Shown: positions 12,339 through 23,435, counted from the stretch's first letter. The stretch is 64,000 nt of DNA from Papio anubis (GCF_008728515.1 NC_044980.1:55979680-56043679); one strand, 5' to 3'. Notes: generated from the sequence alone by a model not told the origin. A program made the numbers and translations.

Positions 12339-13841
12339 GATTTTTGGTCCTTAAAAAGTACAACTTCAGCTCTTTGGGAAACCTGTCCATTCTGGGTGTT
12401 TTTTGCAAAAGTTCTGCATAACCATGGTTTTACTGCAATGTGATTCTGTGGGGGTGTGAGTTAATATAGATTTCACATTGAAAAATGTCTGATACACCGG
12501 CTTTTACTGAAACCTCTTCATTTTCACAAGTCATCTAATTCTGGATTTGAACAAAGTCATTGGAAGTGACACTTCACATCTGAATTGTCATGATGCTATT
12601 CTTGATGGGGAGTGAATTCTTGAATATTTTAAAATACTGTAGGTGATAAAATGCTGTTAATAAATTTGTTTCAGAATTTGGCTTTCATGTTTTAAATTTT
12701 AATTTTCATGTAACTTAAATGCAAATAATCTTTATCTAGGCATAAGGTGCCCCCTAAAGTTACCTGGCTGTCTAGATTTTACATCTTTACTTCCTCCAAA
12801 TAGGAATGAGAACGAACAAAATATTATTTGATCACTTTGAAAAATGATCATTCTATATGCTTACAAAGTGAATTTTGGAATGACATACTTTCTGTAAATA
12901 CATCCTTCATACATGTCAGAGCATCTTTTGTCTCCCTAAAGAATATGTCTTAAACCTGTTTTATTTGTACCATCTCACATTATCAGAGATATCTGCGAGA
13001 CAGTGATCAGGTAGGGTGAGGCAATTTTGAGAAAATCATTAATTTTTAAATTATGATTCTTCTATACTAACACTTTTTTAGTGTTTATAAGAGGGAGTTT
13101 TTTCCTAGTTAACACAGGTAAATAAATACTGAAGTAAATGTCTTTACATTATCCTATTAAATAGCATTATTTTATCTTGTGACAATCTTAACAAAATAGT
13201 TCATGAAAAGTTAGTTATTTAAAAGGGGAAATATTAAGGTTATAAGGAAATATGGTGTTTCCTATTTCTTTTGGTGATTACTGGATTCTAAGCCTGTTTT
13301 GAAGCCTGATAAACATTCCAGTTTTAAGATGTTTTCATTTAATAAGATCCTCACTATTGCACTTTGCATTGGAATAATTAACAGAATAATAATAGCCTAG
13401 TCACTTTTAATAATATTTAAATGGTATACAGACTATATGCTAAAATGTTTTTCTTTTCTGAAAATTAACACACGCAAATTATTTAATATTTAATGAAAGC
13501 AAATCTCTTTTACTTCTTGAGGGTAGAATTATTGCCCAAATCACATTTAAAACAAATTCATTTGTAAGCAATTTTGCCAGCCTGGTTTTTTGGTATATAT
13601 TGAGATGCAATAATTTATTTTTCAAAATTCCAGCTTGTAATTTTAAAGGCTTCCATCTAGACACAATACACTGTTCTTGGAAGCAGGTTGGAAAAGATTG
13701 GTTGATTGATCAGTGGTTGAATATACTTTCTTTTAATTCAGCACATTTTAGAAGGGGACATCTTAAGGAATGAAATAGTGTGGGTTACTGAGTGACAATG
13801 TGGTGTGGAATATGATGTTTCCCAATTTTGCCTATTCTGAA
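12339..13841. other. AT-rich unique DNA
   Basis: AT-rich, without Alu or L1 text, and with several TAATTAATT- and TTTAAATT-type stretches. No gene is seen. Confidence 0.5.
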
Positions 13842-13990
13842 GAATTATCCAGGGCATGGGTTAAAAAGATAGATTTCAAGCTCCACCCCAGCCCTGCTGA
13901 ATCAGAATCTCCGGTGGAGAGGTAAAGGAAATGTATATTTTTAACAAGTGCTCGGGGTGATTCTTATGACCTGACAAGTTTGGGAAATAC
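13842..13990 (+). mobile_element. MER5A-type hAT MITE relic
   Basis: MER5A order is visible: CTCCACCCCAGCCCTGCTGA, ATCAGAATCTCCGGTGG, TTTAACAAGTGCTCGGGGTG and GATTCTTATG. The terminal repeats are decayed. Confidence 0.6.
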
Positions 13991-13999
13991 TGGATAATG

Positions 14000-14175
14000 G
14001 AAAAAAATTCTGGCTTTGGAGTGAGACAGAATTTGAATCCCTGCATGGCCAGATAGGAGCCAAATAACCTTTGGCAAATTTCTCTGAGCCTCAGTTTCTT
14101 CTTTTGTTTCTTGTGTAAGGGGCATTAAATGAGTTACTGTTTGTAAAGGACCTAGTACAGTGTCTGTGCCCACTG
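14000..14175 (+). mobile_element. MIR SINE
   Basis: Sense MIR: GGCTTTGGAGTGAGACAGAA, TTTGAATCCCTGC, TTTGGCAAATTTCTCTGAGC, CTCAGTTTCTTC, AAATGAGTTACTG and CTAGTACAGTGTC. It lies just left of the AluY at 14210. Confidence 0.7.
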
Positions 14176-14209
14176 TACAAAAATATTAATAGTAAGATAT
14201 TAGTGGCTT

Positions 14210-14510
14210 GGCTGGGCACTGTGGCTCACACCTGTAATCCCAGCACTTTGGGAGGCCGAGGCGGGCAGATCACCTGAGGTCAGGAGATCGAGACCATCCT
14301 GGCTAACATGGTGAAACCCTGTCTCTACTAAAAATACAAAAAATTACCCGGGCATGACGCAGGTGCCTGTAGTCCCAGCTATTCGGGAGGCTGAGGCAGG
14401 AGAATGGAGTGAACCCAGGAGGTGGAGCTTGCAGTGAGCTGAGATTACGCCGCTGCACTCCAGCCTGGGCGACACAGCGAGACCCTATCTCAAAAAAAAA
14501 AAAGAAATAT
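14210..14510 (+). mobile_element. AluY-like, 13-bp perfect target duplication
   Basis: Young-type Alu (GAGATCGAGACCATCCTGGC, GGAGCTTGCAGTGAGC). ATATTAGTGGCTT flanks it exactly at 14197-14209 and 14519-14531. A short (AT)n follows the A-tail. Confidence 0.95.
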
Positions 14511-15133
14511 ATATATATATATTAGTGGCTTCTCAAGGATTCAACAAAGTTAAAATGAACCCTCTTCAAAGTTGGAGCAACTGTTTTAAATTTTTCAGTT
14601 CTGGTTTATCATTCCCTGCTTACCTCTTCCTTTGCACAAGAATCTATTCCATGGAAATGACTGACCAGGTTGACTCTTTTGGCACTTTCCCCTGTTACTG
14701 GACATTTTTCACGGATAAAGTATCATCTACTCTCCCTCATTCTTCACTCTTTTTAGCCATACAGAGTGAGATGCTCTCTCACTGCACAGCAAGGGAGAAT
14801 GCCTGGTTCACAGGTTAACTATGCTGTTTTAGGCTTTTATTCTCCTCTAAACAAATTATATTCCGGGGAACATAATTGGCTTTGACTATAGTATTAAAAA
14901 TATATCCCAGTATGAAAAAGAGAATGGAAATGAATATAACTTTGTGTCCATCTTCAAATGACATGAAATTCCTTAGATCTAATTTAATTTCCATGTCTTG
15001 GAATCTTCCTACTAATGGCAAATTATTATCTTAATTAGCTGAGATGACTAGCAATAATGATGAGGCAATGCCATTTTCTGCTTCTGCAGGTCTCCTAAGT
15101 GCTGGGGCCCTGTGAAGTTCTTGTCACCAAAGG

Positions 15134-15272
15134 GTAGTTTTCAAACTTTAGTGCAAAGACGACTCATGTGGGGAGCTGCTACATGTGTTAATGTTAGTTT
15201 CCCAGCTCCAGAGTTGTGTGCATTTTGCCCTGGGGCTCTCTAGGGGTCTCTCTCTGAAAACCACTGCTCCAG
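15134..15272 (+). mobile_element. MER5-type hAT MITE relic, degraded
   Basis: The ends GTAGTTTTCAAACTTTAGTG and TGAAAACCACTG are the decayed inverted termini of a MER5-like element; the interior is poorly preserved. Confidence 0.5.
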
Positions 15273-15959
15273 GAATTTGGTAAACCACTACTGAATTTAA
15301 TTCCAAAATTTCATTTTTAAGTTAAAGGAGGGTGGAGGAGCCATGATATATCTCTGGCTAGGACTCCACTGCCCTTCTCAAATAAATTCCTTTGCCATTC
15401 ATCTGTCCATCAACCTATCTGTGCATCTGACTGCAATTGGTTGCGTGCTACATGTGGTGCTCAGGTGGGCATTGGGTGGGGTTTTCTCACTTCCTTGAGA
15501 TCATCAGTTTAGCTACTGGGAGTACTATTTATGAAGTGGGCCAGGGAGCCTAGCTCCTGACCACACTGGTGGTGTGGTGTGATGTGATATGAGTCACTGC
15601 ATATGGGAAGCAGTAGACTTTCTGTACTTTGATTTCCTACTATTGCCTAATGGTAAACACTGGAGGTGGCTCCATCCCTGATTTGGTCCCTGGGGTAGAA
15701 GCCTGCTGGAAAAGGGCAATCATAAGTAATTTAGTAATGATTTCTATGAACACCAGGAAAAACACTATAATTACTCAAAAAATGAGAGATGGCAGAAGCA
15801 CTAGCCAAAGATGACATACCATCACTTACTTCTCCCGTGGCTCCTGGGTGTAGCTAACCTCTGGGGAGACAGAAACCTTGCAGGACAGTGCTGGGCATTC
15901 AGGGACTACAGAAATGGACAAGGCATACACCCAACTGTCAGATAATTTCTAACCAGAGA
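15273..15959. other. Unique DNA between relics
   Basis: No gene and no repeat family I can name. Confidence 0.5.
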
Positions 15960-15988
15960 AGGAGGGGGGGGGGAGAGAGAGAGAGAGG
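15960..15988 (+). repeat. G-run and (GA)n
   Basis: A run of about ten G is followed by about eight GA units. Confidence 0.85.
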
Positions 15989-16089
15989 ACAATGGCTCAG
16001 GCAAGTGTAAACATAACTCTGATGCTAGGCAGAATGGTATAAATGTCACAAGAATGATCCAAAGTTCTCCTTAAAGGGGCTTGAGGAGA

Positions 16090-17040
16090 GAGATCACACA
16101 TCCAGGTGGGTTTTCCCAGAGGAAGTGGCATTTGAGCAAATCCTTGTAGGAAGGGTAGGAATTTGACAAGTTGCAAGGGAAGGGAGAGACATTTCAGGCA
16201 GCAGGAACATCTTGAGCAAATGTGTGGGGTGGAGAAGTCCTGTTGGGACATAACAGAATTCCTGCTGGGGAACTGGGAAATGTTCTGTTGGGTTTTTTGT
16301 GGGAGGCAAGGCTGAAAACTTGGGTTTGGTCAAGATCAGATCTGAGTTTGGATTTCTTCCAGTAGGCAGCAGAGAGCCATTTAAAGGGACTTGAGCAGGA
16401 GGGTGATACAATCCGAAATGTACTTTCGGAAGCACAGCAGCTGGGTGGAGGATGATTTGGAGGAGGAAAGGCTGTACAGACACACCAGGGAGGAGGCTCC
16501 TGCAGAGTGAAAAGGAGGAATAATTGACTGTGAGCAGCCAGAGGGGCTGGGATAGACAATACAAGTCAACTGTGGGAGTTGCAGGCAAGAGGCAAAGGCA
16601 GAGGAAAAGAGCTTGGGGCCCTGGGAACAGGTGGCAACAGTATCAAAAATAAAAGAAGAGAACCTGGCTTCTAGGGAAAGGTGGTTCTTTGGGTTTGAGG
16701 TGGCCATGGGCATCCTGGTGGTGATGGAAAAGTGAGATGGCCACTGGGAAGAAATATGTGAGCTGGAGAGGGAGATGATACTTTGGGAAACGGTTGTAGG
16801 GTGGGTGGTGGAAACTCTCCATGTGGTGGATCATCCAAAATGAAGAGGACTGTGAAAGGCTGCAGGACAGGGTATACATTAAACGGGTTGAAGGAAGATA
16901 TACAAAAAAGAGGTAGGGAAAAGAGGAGTTGGAGACACTGGAGCCATGGCGGAATTCCAGGAAACTCAGAGAGAGGGCCAGTTCAAGAGGGAGTCGGTAA
17001 TCAGTGTCAGAGAATGCAGGGAAGGCCAGCTGGGTCAGGC
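16090..17040 (-). mobile_element. LINE-2-type relic, antisense
   Basis: The same ancient repeat as at 10.2-10.7 kb, longer. It shows GAAGTGGCATTTGAGCAAAT, GACATTTCAGGCAGCAGGAA, AGAGAGCCATTTAAAGGGAC, TTGAGCAGGAGGGTGATACA and GGTGGAGGATGATTTGGAGG. Open frames on the - strand up to 164 codons (16094-16588) derive from it and are not conserved genes. Ends are approximate. Confidence 0.55.
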
Positions 17041-17639
17041 TGAGCTGGTGACCCCTCATTTGTCTCCGAATTAGAGAGCTAAAGTATAATAGATCCCTCC
17101 GGCAAATGACGGTGCCTTAAATCCAGTCTTTTGCTCATTATAACAACGAAAGCTCTAAAAGTTAGGCACCTCCAAAGGTAGCTATTTTCCCGTTCAATGT
17201 GAATTAATCTTTTCTACTAACAAGCCCTATGAACCTGAATGAGTCATTTATCCTGTCGGGGGGCACCAATTTTGTCATTGCTGACTTTCCAGTTCAGTGA
17301 TTCTATGTGTTTATGTATGAAAATGCTTGCTACTACATATTATACAAGCCTAAGTCCTATCATGACTGTTTCTGGACAGAACAGAACCCAACTTGTGTTT
17401 TACTTTTAAACTTACTGTCTTCTATACCTATGTTTTATACAATTTAAAGATTATTTTTATTTTTAAAGAGATCTAGAAATGAAACCCCTGAAAGAGACTT
17501 CCCCCTCTACTTGCCCATAAAGATCTTCCAGTTTTCCGCAAAGGCTTTTTCCTAGACATGGAGGAGGTGCCCAGAAAAATACTGGACGGATATACAAAAA
17601 CATAGTGTCACAAAAATTTTCCTAACAAGTAAGGCAGCT
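17041..17639. other. Unique DNA bordering the CpG island
   Basis: AT-rich unique sequence that gives way to CpG-dense DNA at about 17.64 kb. No gene is seen. Confidence 0.5.
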
Positions 17640-19269
17640 GCGGAAAGTCGGCCAGCGTCCCGACCCCAGGGACCTGCAGCCTGGGACTTGTGAAGGCCAG
17701 CGGTGTAGTTCGAGGTTTCCAGGGCTTCGGCCCCGAATGAGCTATTTTCTTTAAAACGCCGAAGCGCGCTATCCCTTTAAATCCAGGCTACCAGGCAGGC
17801 GGGTGGGGAGCAGCCAATAACCTTAAAAGATGCGAAAGTGTCAAAGGAGATACAGTTTATCTCCAACAATGGGAGCGGATCAGCACCACTGTTTACAGTA
17901 AAAACAGAAGGTGGGGCTGGGAGGAAGCGTGTCTCCGACGCGGTAATTAAGTCTGCGGCTTGGACGCAGATTTGACCGAGCTCTATGGAGCACGAACAAT
18001 GTCCGCAGGGCTCCCAGTTCAGAGAGGGACTCGCTTCTTCGCCTTCGCCCGCGTCCAGGTACCGGCGAGCCGCGCTCTGCGCTCGCTCTCCCTGGTCCAC
18101 CCCTAAGCTGCCCGGACCCTGGGAGACTAGCCCTGCGGGCGCCGCCAAGGCGGCTGAGAGCGCTGCGCGCGTCCTGAGCGCCTGCACTCCGCGCAGCCGG
18201 GCGCCGGGGTGGGAGCCGGGCTGCAGACCCAAGTGCGCCCGAAGCCGCCGTCCGCCGCCTGGCGGGCCGTCTGCCGCGGGCTGGGCGGTGTGCGCGCGCG
18301 CCCGTGGGGCTTGCGCGCGCCCCTGCGGCGTGTGTACTCACAAAGGTGTGTCTGCTAAACCCACAGCCCGGGCTGCATTCCACCCCAAGCGGGAGAAACC
18401 CCGGCCTGGAGCAGGGCCTCGTCCGCGCGGCCGCGAAGGCGGCAAGGGCGGCGGGGGCGACAAGGGCTTCCGGAGCTCCCCGACTCCTAGCGGGCTTCCT
18501 GGACCGAGGGACGGAGGCAGCGAGGGCGGGACGGTGGCAGCCGGCTCCGGACGCGCGTCGCGCGACTGCTGGGCACGTTCCGAGCGCTCAGCGTGTTTTC
18601 GGGCACAGCCCTGCGGTCGGGACAGAACGGACGCGGGGCTCGGGGATGGGCGCACTGCAGCCACGCGGGGCAGCGGAGCGGGCGCGCTCCTTCCACACCG
18701 GGTCTGCAAAAGTCAAGTGGAAAGCTGCCGCCGAACGCAGCCACCCTCCCCCTTCCCCGCCGCAGCTTCGGCGGGTGGTGGGGAGAGCTCCCCTGGACCG
18801 GCTGGAGGGGAAGCTGGCAGCCGGTTGGGTTCGGTCGCGCCTCCTCCGCCTTCCTCTCCACCCGCGTCCCCCGGGCTCCATGCCGCATTTCTTTGTTTTG
18901 AAAGCGCCTCCTCCGCCCAGAGGCTTTTCCCCCGAAGGGCAGGCTGACGGGGCGTGGGGCATCGGCCCGTGGGCCCCGCCCTCCATTTAGATGAACCCTC
19001 CCCTTCACTCACCTCCCCCATCTCCCCTTTCCTCCCCGCGGCGACCCACGAGGCGCATCCTCACTTCTCGGACTTCAAAGAGAGGCTGAGAACTGGAGGG
19101 GGAAAGTGGAGTAGGCAGGGGGCGCAGAGACCCATGTACCTCAGCCCGGGCCCGGCGGCCCGCCCCCTCCCACGGGAACCCCGCCTGAGCCCCGCCCCGC
19201 GTCACAGCAGCCTGACATTCTCACAACCCACCGGGCACCCAAACTGCCCGCCCCCGCCACCCCCGTGTC

Positions 19270-19517
19270 CGCCAAGCACTCTATTTATGTTTCAGCCCAG
19301 CGATTTGCATAGGCCCCGCCCCCGGCCCTAGGTTCCCCCTATCGGAGCCCCGCCCCAGCCTCTACGTCACAGCGGAGGCCCCACCTCTTGTGCCCATACA
19401 AGGAGCGGCGGACCCTAGATGGCAGCGTGGCGTCGCGACGGCGTGTGCGTGTCGCGCTTCCTAGTGCCGTTTATAGGGTCCCGGCACTTCCGCTGTCGGG
19501 TTAGAAGCGGCGCGGTC
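19270..19517 (+). promoter_or_regulatory. ZSWIM6: ZSWIM6 proximal promoter and 5' leader
   Basis: The 250 bp before the start codon holds a dense set of recognisable sites: a TATA/MEF2-like CTATTTATG at 19281-19289, a perfect octamer ATTTGCAT at 19303-19310, GC boxes at 19313-19323 and 19347-19356, a CRE-type TACGTCA at 19363-19369, and a CArG-like CCATACAAGG (one off-consensus base) at 19394-19403. The transcription start cannot be placed by sequence alone; it probably lies between about 19.38 and 19.50 kb. An ATG at 19419 is in frame with the main start, 99 bases upstream, with no stop between. Sites are seen directly; their use is inferred. Confidence 0.65.
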
Positions 19518-20151
19518 ATGGCGGAGCGCGGACAGCAGCCTCCTCCCGCGAAACGGCTTTGCTGCCGGCCGGGCGGCGGCGGCGGCGGCGGGGGCAGCAG
19601 CGGCGGTATGGGTGGCGCGGGTGGCGGCTACAGCTCTGCCTGTCGGCCCGGCCCGCGGGCGGGTGGCGCGGCGGCGGCGGCGTGCGGGGCGCGGTGCGGC
19701 GCTGGCCGCTGCTGCCGGGCGTTCCTGAAACCGAGTCGCTGCTAACATCGCGGCGCGCGCAGGGTGGGTGGAGAAGTGCGGTCGCCGTTCCAGCGCGTGA
19801 GGAAAGGCCGAGCGCATCCCGGAGCCGGCGGTGCAGCGCCGCATTACAGTCTATTGGTCCTCCCCGTAGCGAGCGGGAGATCTGCATGCACTGTCCTCAC
19901 CGGCGGTGGCGCCGCGGGCGGCCCTGGCGACGACAGCGGCGGTTCCGTGGCGGCGGCGGGCGGCGGCGGAGGCGGGCGGCGGCGCGGCTCCGCTCCCCGG
20001 TCGCCACCTCGGCCGCCGCCGCTGCCGCTGCCAGGCCGCCGCCGCGGGGGCCGGGGCCCGTCGGTGGGCTGCCGGGCGGACGGTGACGACGCGGGCTTTC
20101 CGCCGGGCATCGGGTGCGCTGCCAGCGCCGCAGACAACGTCCCGCAAGTGG
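19518..20151 (+). CDS. ZSWIM6: ZSWIM6 exon 1, N-terminal coding part; frame broken in this sequence
   Basis: The start codon at 19518 opens a frame beginning MAERGQQPPPAKRLCC, then Gly-, Ser- and Ala-rich low complexity, which I recognise as the N-terminus of ZSWIM6, a large SWIM-domain zinc-finger protein linked to brain and craniofacial development. The SWIM domain is encoded further downstream. Frame 0 holds to about 19690 and ends in TAA at 19743. The conserved block ending SEREICM (19868-19888) is in another frame. The Gly/Asp linker TGGGAAGGPGDDSGG (from 19899) and the exon end DNVPQVG (20133-20152) are back in frame 0. Spacing from the start to SEREICM is within two bases of what I recall for the protein, so the damage looks like small scattered indels and substitutions, not a large deletion. 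The expected alanine run before the exon end is also short and broken. The promoter and splice donor are intact, which argues against a pseudogene and for sequence error. The exon ends in codon phase 1. Confidence 0.85.
19572..19608 (+). repeat. ZSWIM6: GGC repeat in ZSWIM6 exon 1
   Basis: A run of GGC units interrupted by GGGGGC and AGC encodes the poly-glycine/serine part of the N-terminus in frame 0. Its purity is low enough to expect limited length instability. Confidence 0.7.
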
Positions 20152-20157
20152 GTGAGT
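20149..20157 (+). other. ZSWIM6: ZSWIM6 exon 1 splice donor
   Basis: The sequence TGG/GTGAGT matches the U1 donor consensus. The exon closes at 20151 and the intron starts with GT at 20152. It follows the codons for DNVPQVG, where ZSWIM6 exon 1 is expected to end. Confidence 0.85.
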
Positions 20158-21130
20158 CACGGGGCAGCCGGGGGCCGTCTGTCCGTCTGTCAGTCCCTGG
20201 GTGGGGGGGGGGCGCTCGCTTTTCTCCTGCGGACAGCCCCCAGCCTCACAAGGCGCCTGCACCCCGCGGGTGCGTCTCACTGTCGGACGGTCCTCCCATG
20301 AGCGCCCATTTCCTCTCTCCCTCGCTGTCCCCGCTGGCCGCCCCGACGCGAGCGCGCGGGAACAACTGGCGGGACGCGCCTCCTCCGCGGGCCCCGCCCG
20401 CCTGTGCTCCCTCTCCTTCCCGGGGAGGAGGATTGCTCGCCGGCTGGGGTGACGTGGGACAAAGGCGCGGCGGCCGCACCCCGCGGTGCGTGTGTGGCGG
20501 GCTGCAAGGGCGGGGAGGGGCGCGGGACGCCGGCCGGCCCGGCCGCTTGGCGCTCCCCCCCTTTCACTGCCTGTCGCTCGCTCTTTTTTCTTTTTGGCCC
20601 CCGCCCCACGCGATTTGAGGGGAGGGGAATACATTTAAAGCCGCTGGGCGACCGCTCCTCCCAGGGCTCCGACGGGAGAGCGGCCGCTGCGCTCCCGGGG
20701 TCGCTGTGGTGTCTGGCCCGGGCGAGCTCCACCGGCCGCCCCGGCTTTAAATGTCTTTTTCTTTCCGTCTCCTCAGTCTCCAAGCGGCGCAGGGGGGAGG
20801 TGGCGGCGGACCGGACTCGTCTCCGGAGGGACATCTCGGCCGGAGGACGCCCCCTAATTAAAGGGCGCGAGCCCGAGGAGGAGCCGCTCGCGCTTCCCTT
20901 TTTTGTGGAGCTGCCTCCAGACGCCACTGTGCGGGCCGCGGCGCGGCCCTTGTACCCCACCGCCCGAGTTTTGTTTGCGGTGGGTGGTCAGGTCGTGGTG
21001 CCCCGGGCAAGCCGCAGTCAGCAGTTGGGGATTTGCCGCTCGCAGCCAAAGGGGAGAGCGGGCTGCAGGAGCGCGAGACACTGGGCTAGGCTGCTGCTCC
21101 CGCGTCCCCGCGGCGCGGCAGCCCGGCACG

Positions 21131-23138
21131 ACCCAGCACTTTGTTCTCATTTTCAGGTTTATTTGTGCCCCTTTCAGTTTTCTGTCACCCTCCGAAAAGG
21201 AGAAACCAAACAAAAGAGTCTCTTTATTTCTTTTCAGGGCTTGTAAAGTAGAAGATATTTGACAAAGGCGAGAGAAGGACTTGTGATTTAGAGCTGCACA
21301 GCCCTCCTTTCTCTGACAGATCCTGAGAGTTTTCTCAAATACCTTAGTTTAAAAGCGTCCCCTGTCCCCCTTCCCCCAAAATATTCTTTTTCCCCGTCCA
21401 GATCTTTTTCAGCCATAGCGATGGGAATGTTTGAGCCAGACTGAAAAGAACAATGAATGCTATAGTGAAACTTCCTATTTTTTTTTTTCCTGATTGCAAA
21501 TGGCATATTTTCTGACCCCTTCTCTTGTTAGTGTACTTGAAATTGTAGCATACTGAACCCGGCACGGAATGAATGGGGTTAGGTTTGGACGCATCTCTAT
21601 CTCTTTGGTTTTTAACTTAATCCTTTTTCTCTTTCTGTAGTCAGTTCCTTTTATCATTCTTTTCTTTGGGAGTGGGGTGGGGGTCTGGATAGGGGCCCCA
21701 AGAGAGAATTAAGATTTGTTTTAATCCCGTCTGGTTAATTTGAATTCTAATGCAATCTGTAAACGTGATTTTCTGCATGGTCATTTATTTCCAAAGGCAG
21801 CCCCCAGTGTTGCCTTTTCTATGTTGGGCACTCTCTCCTTCTGTCTAGAGAGGGTTTAGCTTTTGAGGCTATTCAGCTATCCTTTTTTCCTCTTAAAACA
21901 AATCTAATTAACATTTTTTGAAGTTATACCTTTTTTTTTGTTTGTTTCCTGCCGGTTGGAGATGGGTGGAAGCACGTCTATGGCTTCTCAGTATTACAAA
22001 CTAGAGTCTGCGAATTTTTATGGCTTGGCTGGCAATGTTGAGGGTTTTTTTTTTTTTTTTTTTTTTTTTTTTCCCCTCTCCCTGTGCTTGACTCTGCTTG
22101 CAAGCAATGAGGAATGACAAGAGAGCACATAGGGAGGGTTTCTTGGCTGATTGCATTTAAGCCAGGAATTCACTGTGAAAATAAAGCCAAGGGGCGATAA
22201 ATAAAAGAGGCAATCTTCTCTAGGAGACAGACACACAGCGTGGGCTTTGCCTGCTTTCATCAGTGGAAGAGGCCTGGGTGAGTAGTTGTAAAAGAAAATA
22301 GTAACTTTTTGAATAGTCCCCAAAGGGGAAGGAGGCCACTGAATGGAACTGGCAGTGGTTGACGTGAAGTGGTGTGATGTTTCTCGTGTAGTTTGAAGAG
22401 TTGACCACCACTTCAGAAACACATACGTGCTAAACAAGTGCTATACAAATTGTGGAAAATATTCTTTTTTCCCATCTGAGTTCTGCCATTTGCCTTAACT
22501 TCCAAGTTGTATTACTTGTTGTGCCAGTCAGCTTTAGAGATGGAAGGCTGTTATATGCCTGGCAGCTGGCACTGTGAGATAGAACACTTATGATCAGGGT
22601 TCCCCCACCCCCCTTTATGGGGAACAGAGAGAGGGTGGCTAGATTAACCATTTAATTTAGCTTCAAGTGGTGGTTTGACTTGATATGCTAACTTGAAAGG
22701 CTTATTTTATAATTTTGATTTGAGGTGGAACTCTTTTGTTTGTTTTAGTTTCCTGAAATGGAAAAGAACAGAATACTTCGTTGATAGCACCATAAAGCAG
22801 TTTTCTGGTATTGCAGAATTACAAGTTTATACAGAAAGTATTCATTGACTTTTGTAGAGATGACTAAATTACAACAGGGAAAATCTAGTTGTTGGACTTT
22901 ATTTTACATTTATGCTGTTGATAGTTTCAGGATTGATGGGCTTGTCAGAAATTAAATCTATTGGTAATTACTGTTTTTCAACTTCTAGATTTTAAGAAGA
23001 AATTTAAGGGAAAAAATTAAACCTTTGTTACAGTAGTTGTAAGCAATATTTAATTGGCACAGAGCTTGCCCATCAATTGATTACAGGAAAGTGTTAGATA
23101 AAGAGTAGTTGGCTTATTTTTGTTAAGTAATTTATATT
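21131..23138. other. ZSWIM6: Proximal intron 1, repeat-free
   Basis: Unique sequence directly after the CpG island, with only the T28 tract as a simple repeat. First-intron DNA next to a promoter often carries enhancers, but no specific element can be shown here. Confidence 0.5.
22045..22072. repeat. Isolated T28 tract
   Basis: A run of 28 T between GAGGG and CCCCTCTCCC, with no Alu or L1 body on either side. Confidence 0.9.
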
Positions 23139-23435
23139 GCCGGGCACGGTGGCTCACACCTGTAATCCCTGAACTTTGGGAGGTTGAGGTGGGTTGATCG
23201 CTTGAGCTCAGAAGTTCTAGACCAGACTGGGCAACATGGTGAAACCCTGCCCCTACCAAAAATAGAAAAACTTAGCCAGGTGTGGTGGCAGGCATCTGTG
23301 GTCCCAGCTACTTGGGAGGCTGAGATGGAAGGATCACTTGAGCCCAGGAGGCGGAGGTTTCGGTGAGCCAAGATCGTACCACTGCACTCCAGCCTGGGTG
23401 ACGGAGTAAGACTCTATCTCAAAAAAGAAAAAAAA
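23139..23435 (+). mobile_element. Alu (AluJ-like)
   Basis: Complete, diverged Alu with the old-type GATCGCTTGAGCTCAG motif; first of three direct copies within 1.4 kb. Confidence 0.95.

Larger units (their letters stand above)
17640..21130 (+). promoter_or_regulatory. ZSWIM6: CpG island over the ZSWIM6 promoter and exon 1
   Basis: CpG dinucleotides and G+C become very dense from about 17.64 kb and fall away after about 21.13 kb, against AT-rich flanks on both sides. The island covers the proximal promoter, the 5' UTR, all of exon 1 and about 1 kb of intron 1. No interspersed repeat lies inside it, and no Alu occurs between about 14.5 and 23.1 kb, which is typical of a protected broad promoter. 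The 1.8 kb upstream of the start codon is as CpG-rich as the exon, so divergent transcription is possible, but I see no spliced antisense gene structure. Long open frames in this block are a by-product of low stop-codon density. Boundaries are by eye. Confidence 0.9.

Noticed and set aside
16094..16588. A 164-codon Pro/Ser-rich - strand frame
   Set aside because: It lies inside the L2-type relic and overlaps other frames on the same strand.
17985..18947. A 320-codon open frame upstream of ZSWIM6, and other long frames across 17.8-21.2 kb
   Set aside because: They occur on both strands in several overlapping frames, are Arg/Pro/Gly-rich with no domain, and arise because stop codons are scarce in CpG-island DNA.
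19897..20634. Antisense 245-codon open frame over ZSWIM6 exon 1
   Set aside because: It mirrors the GC-rich exon and intron start, has no recognisable protein family and no antisense splice structure.
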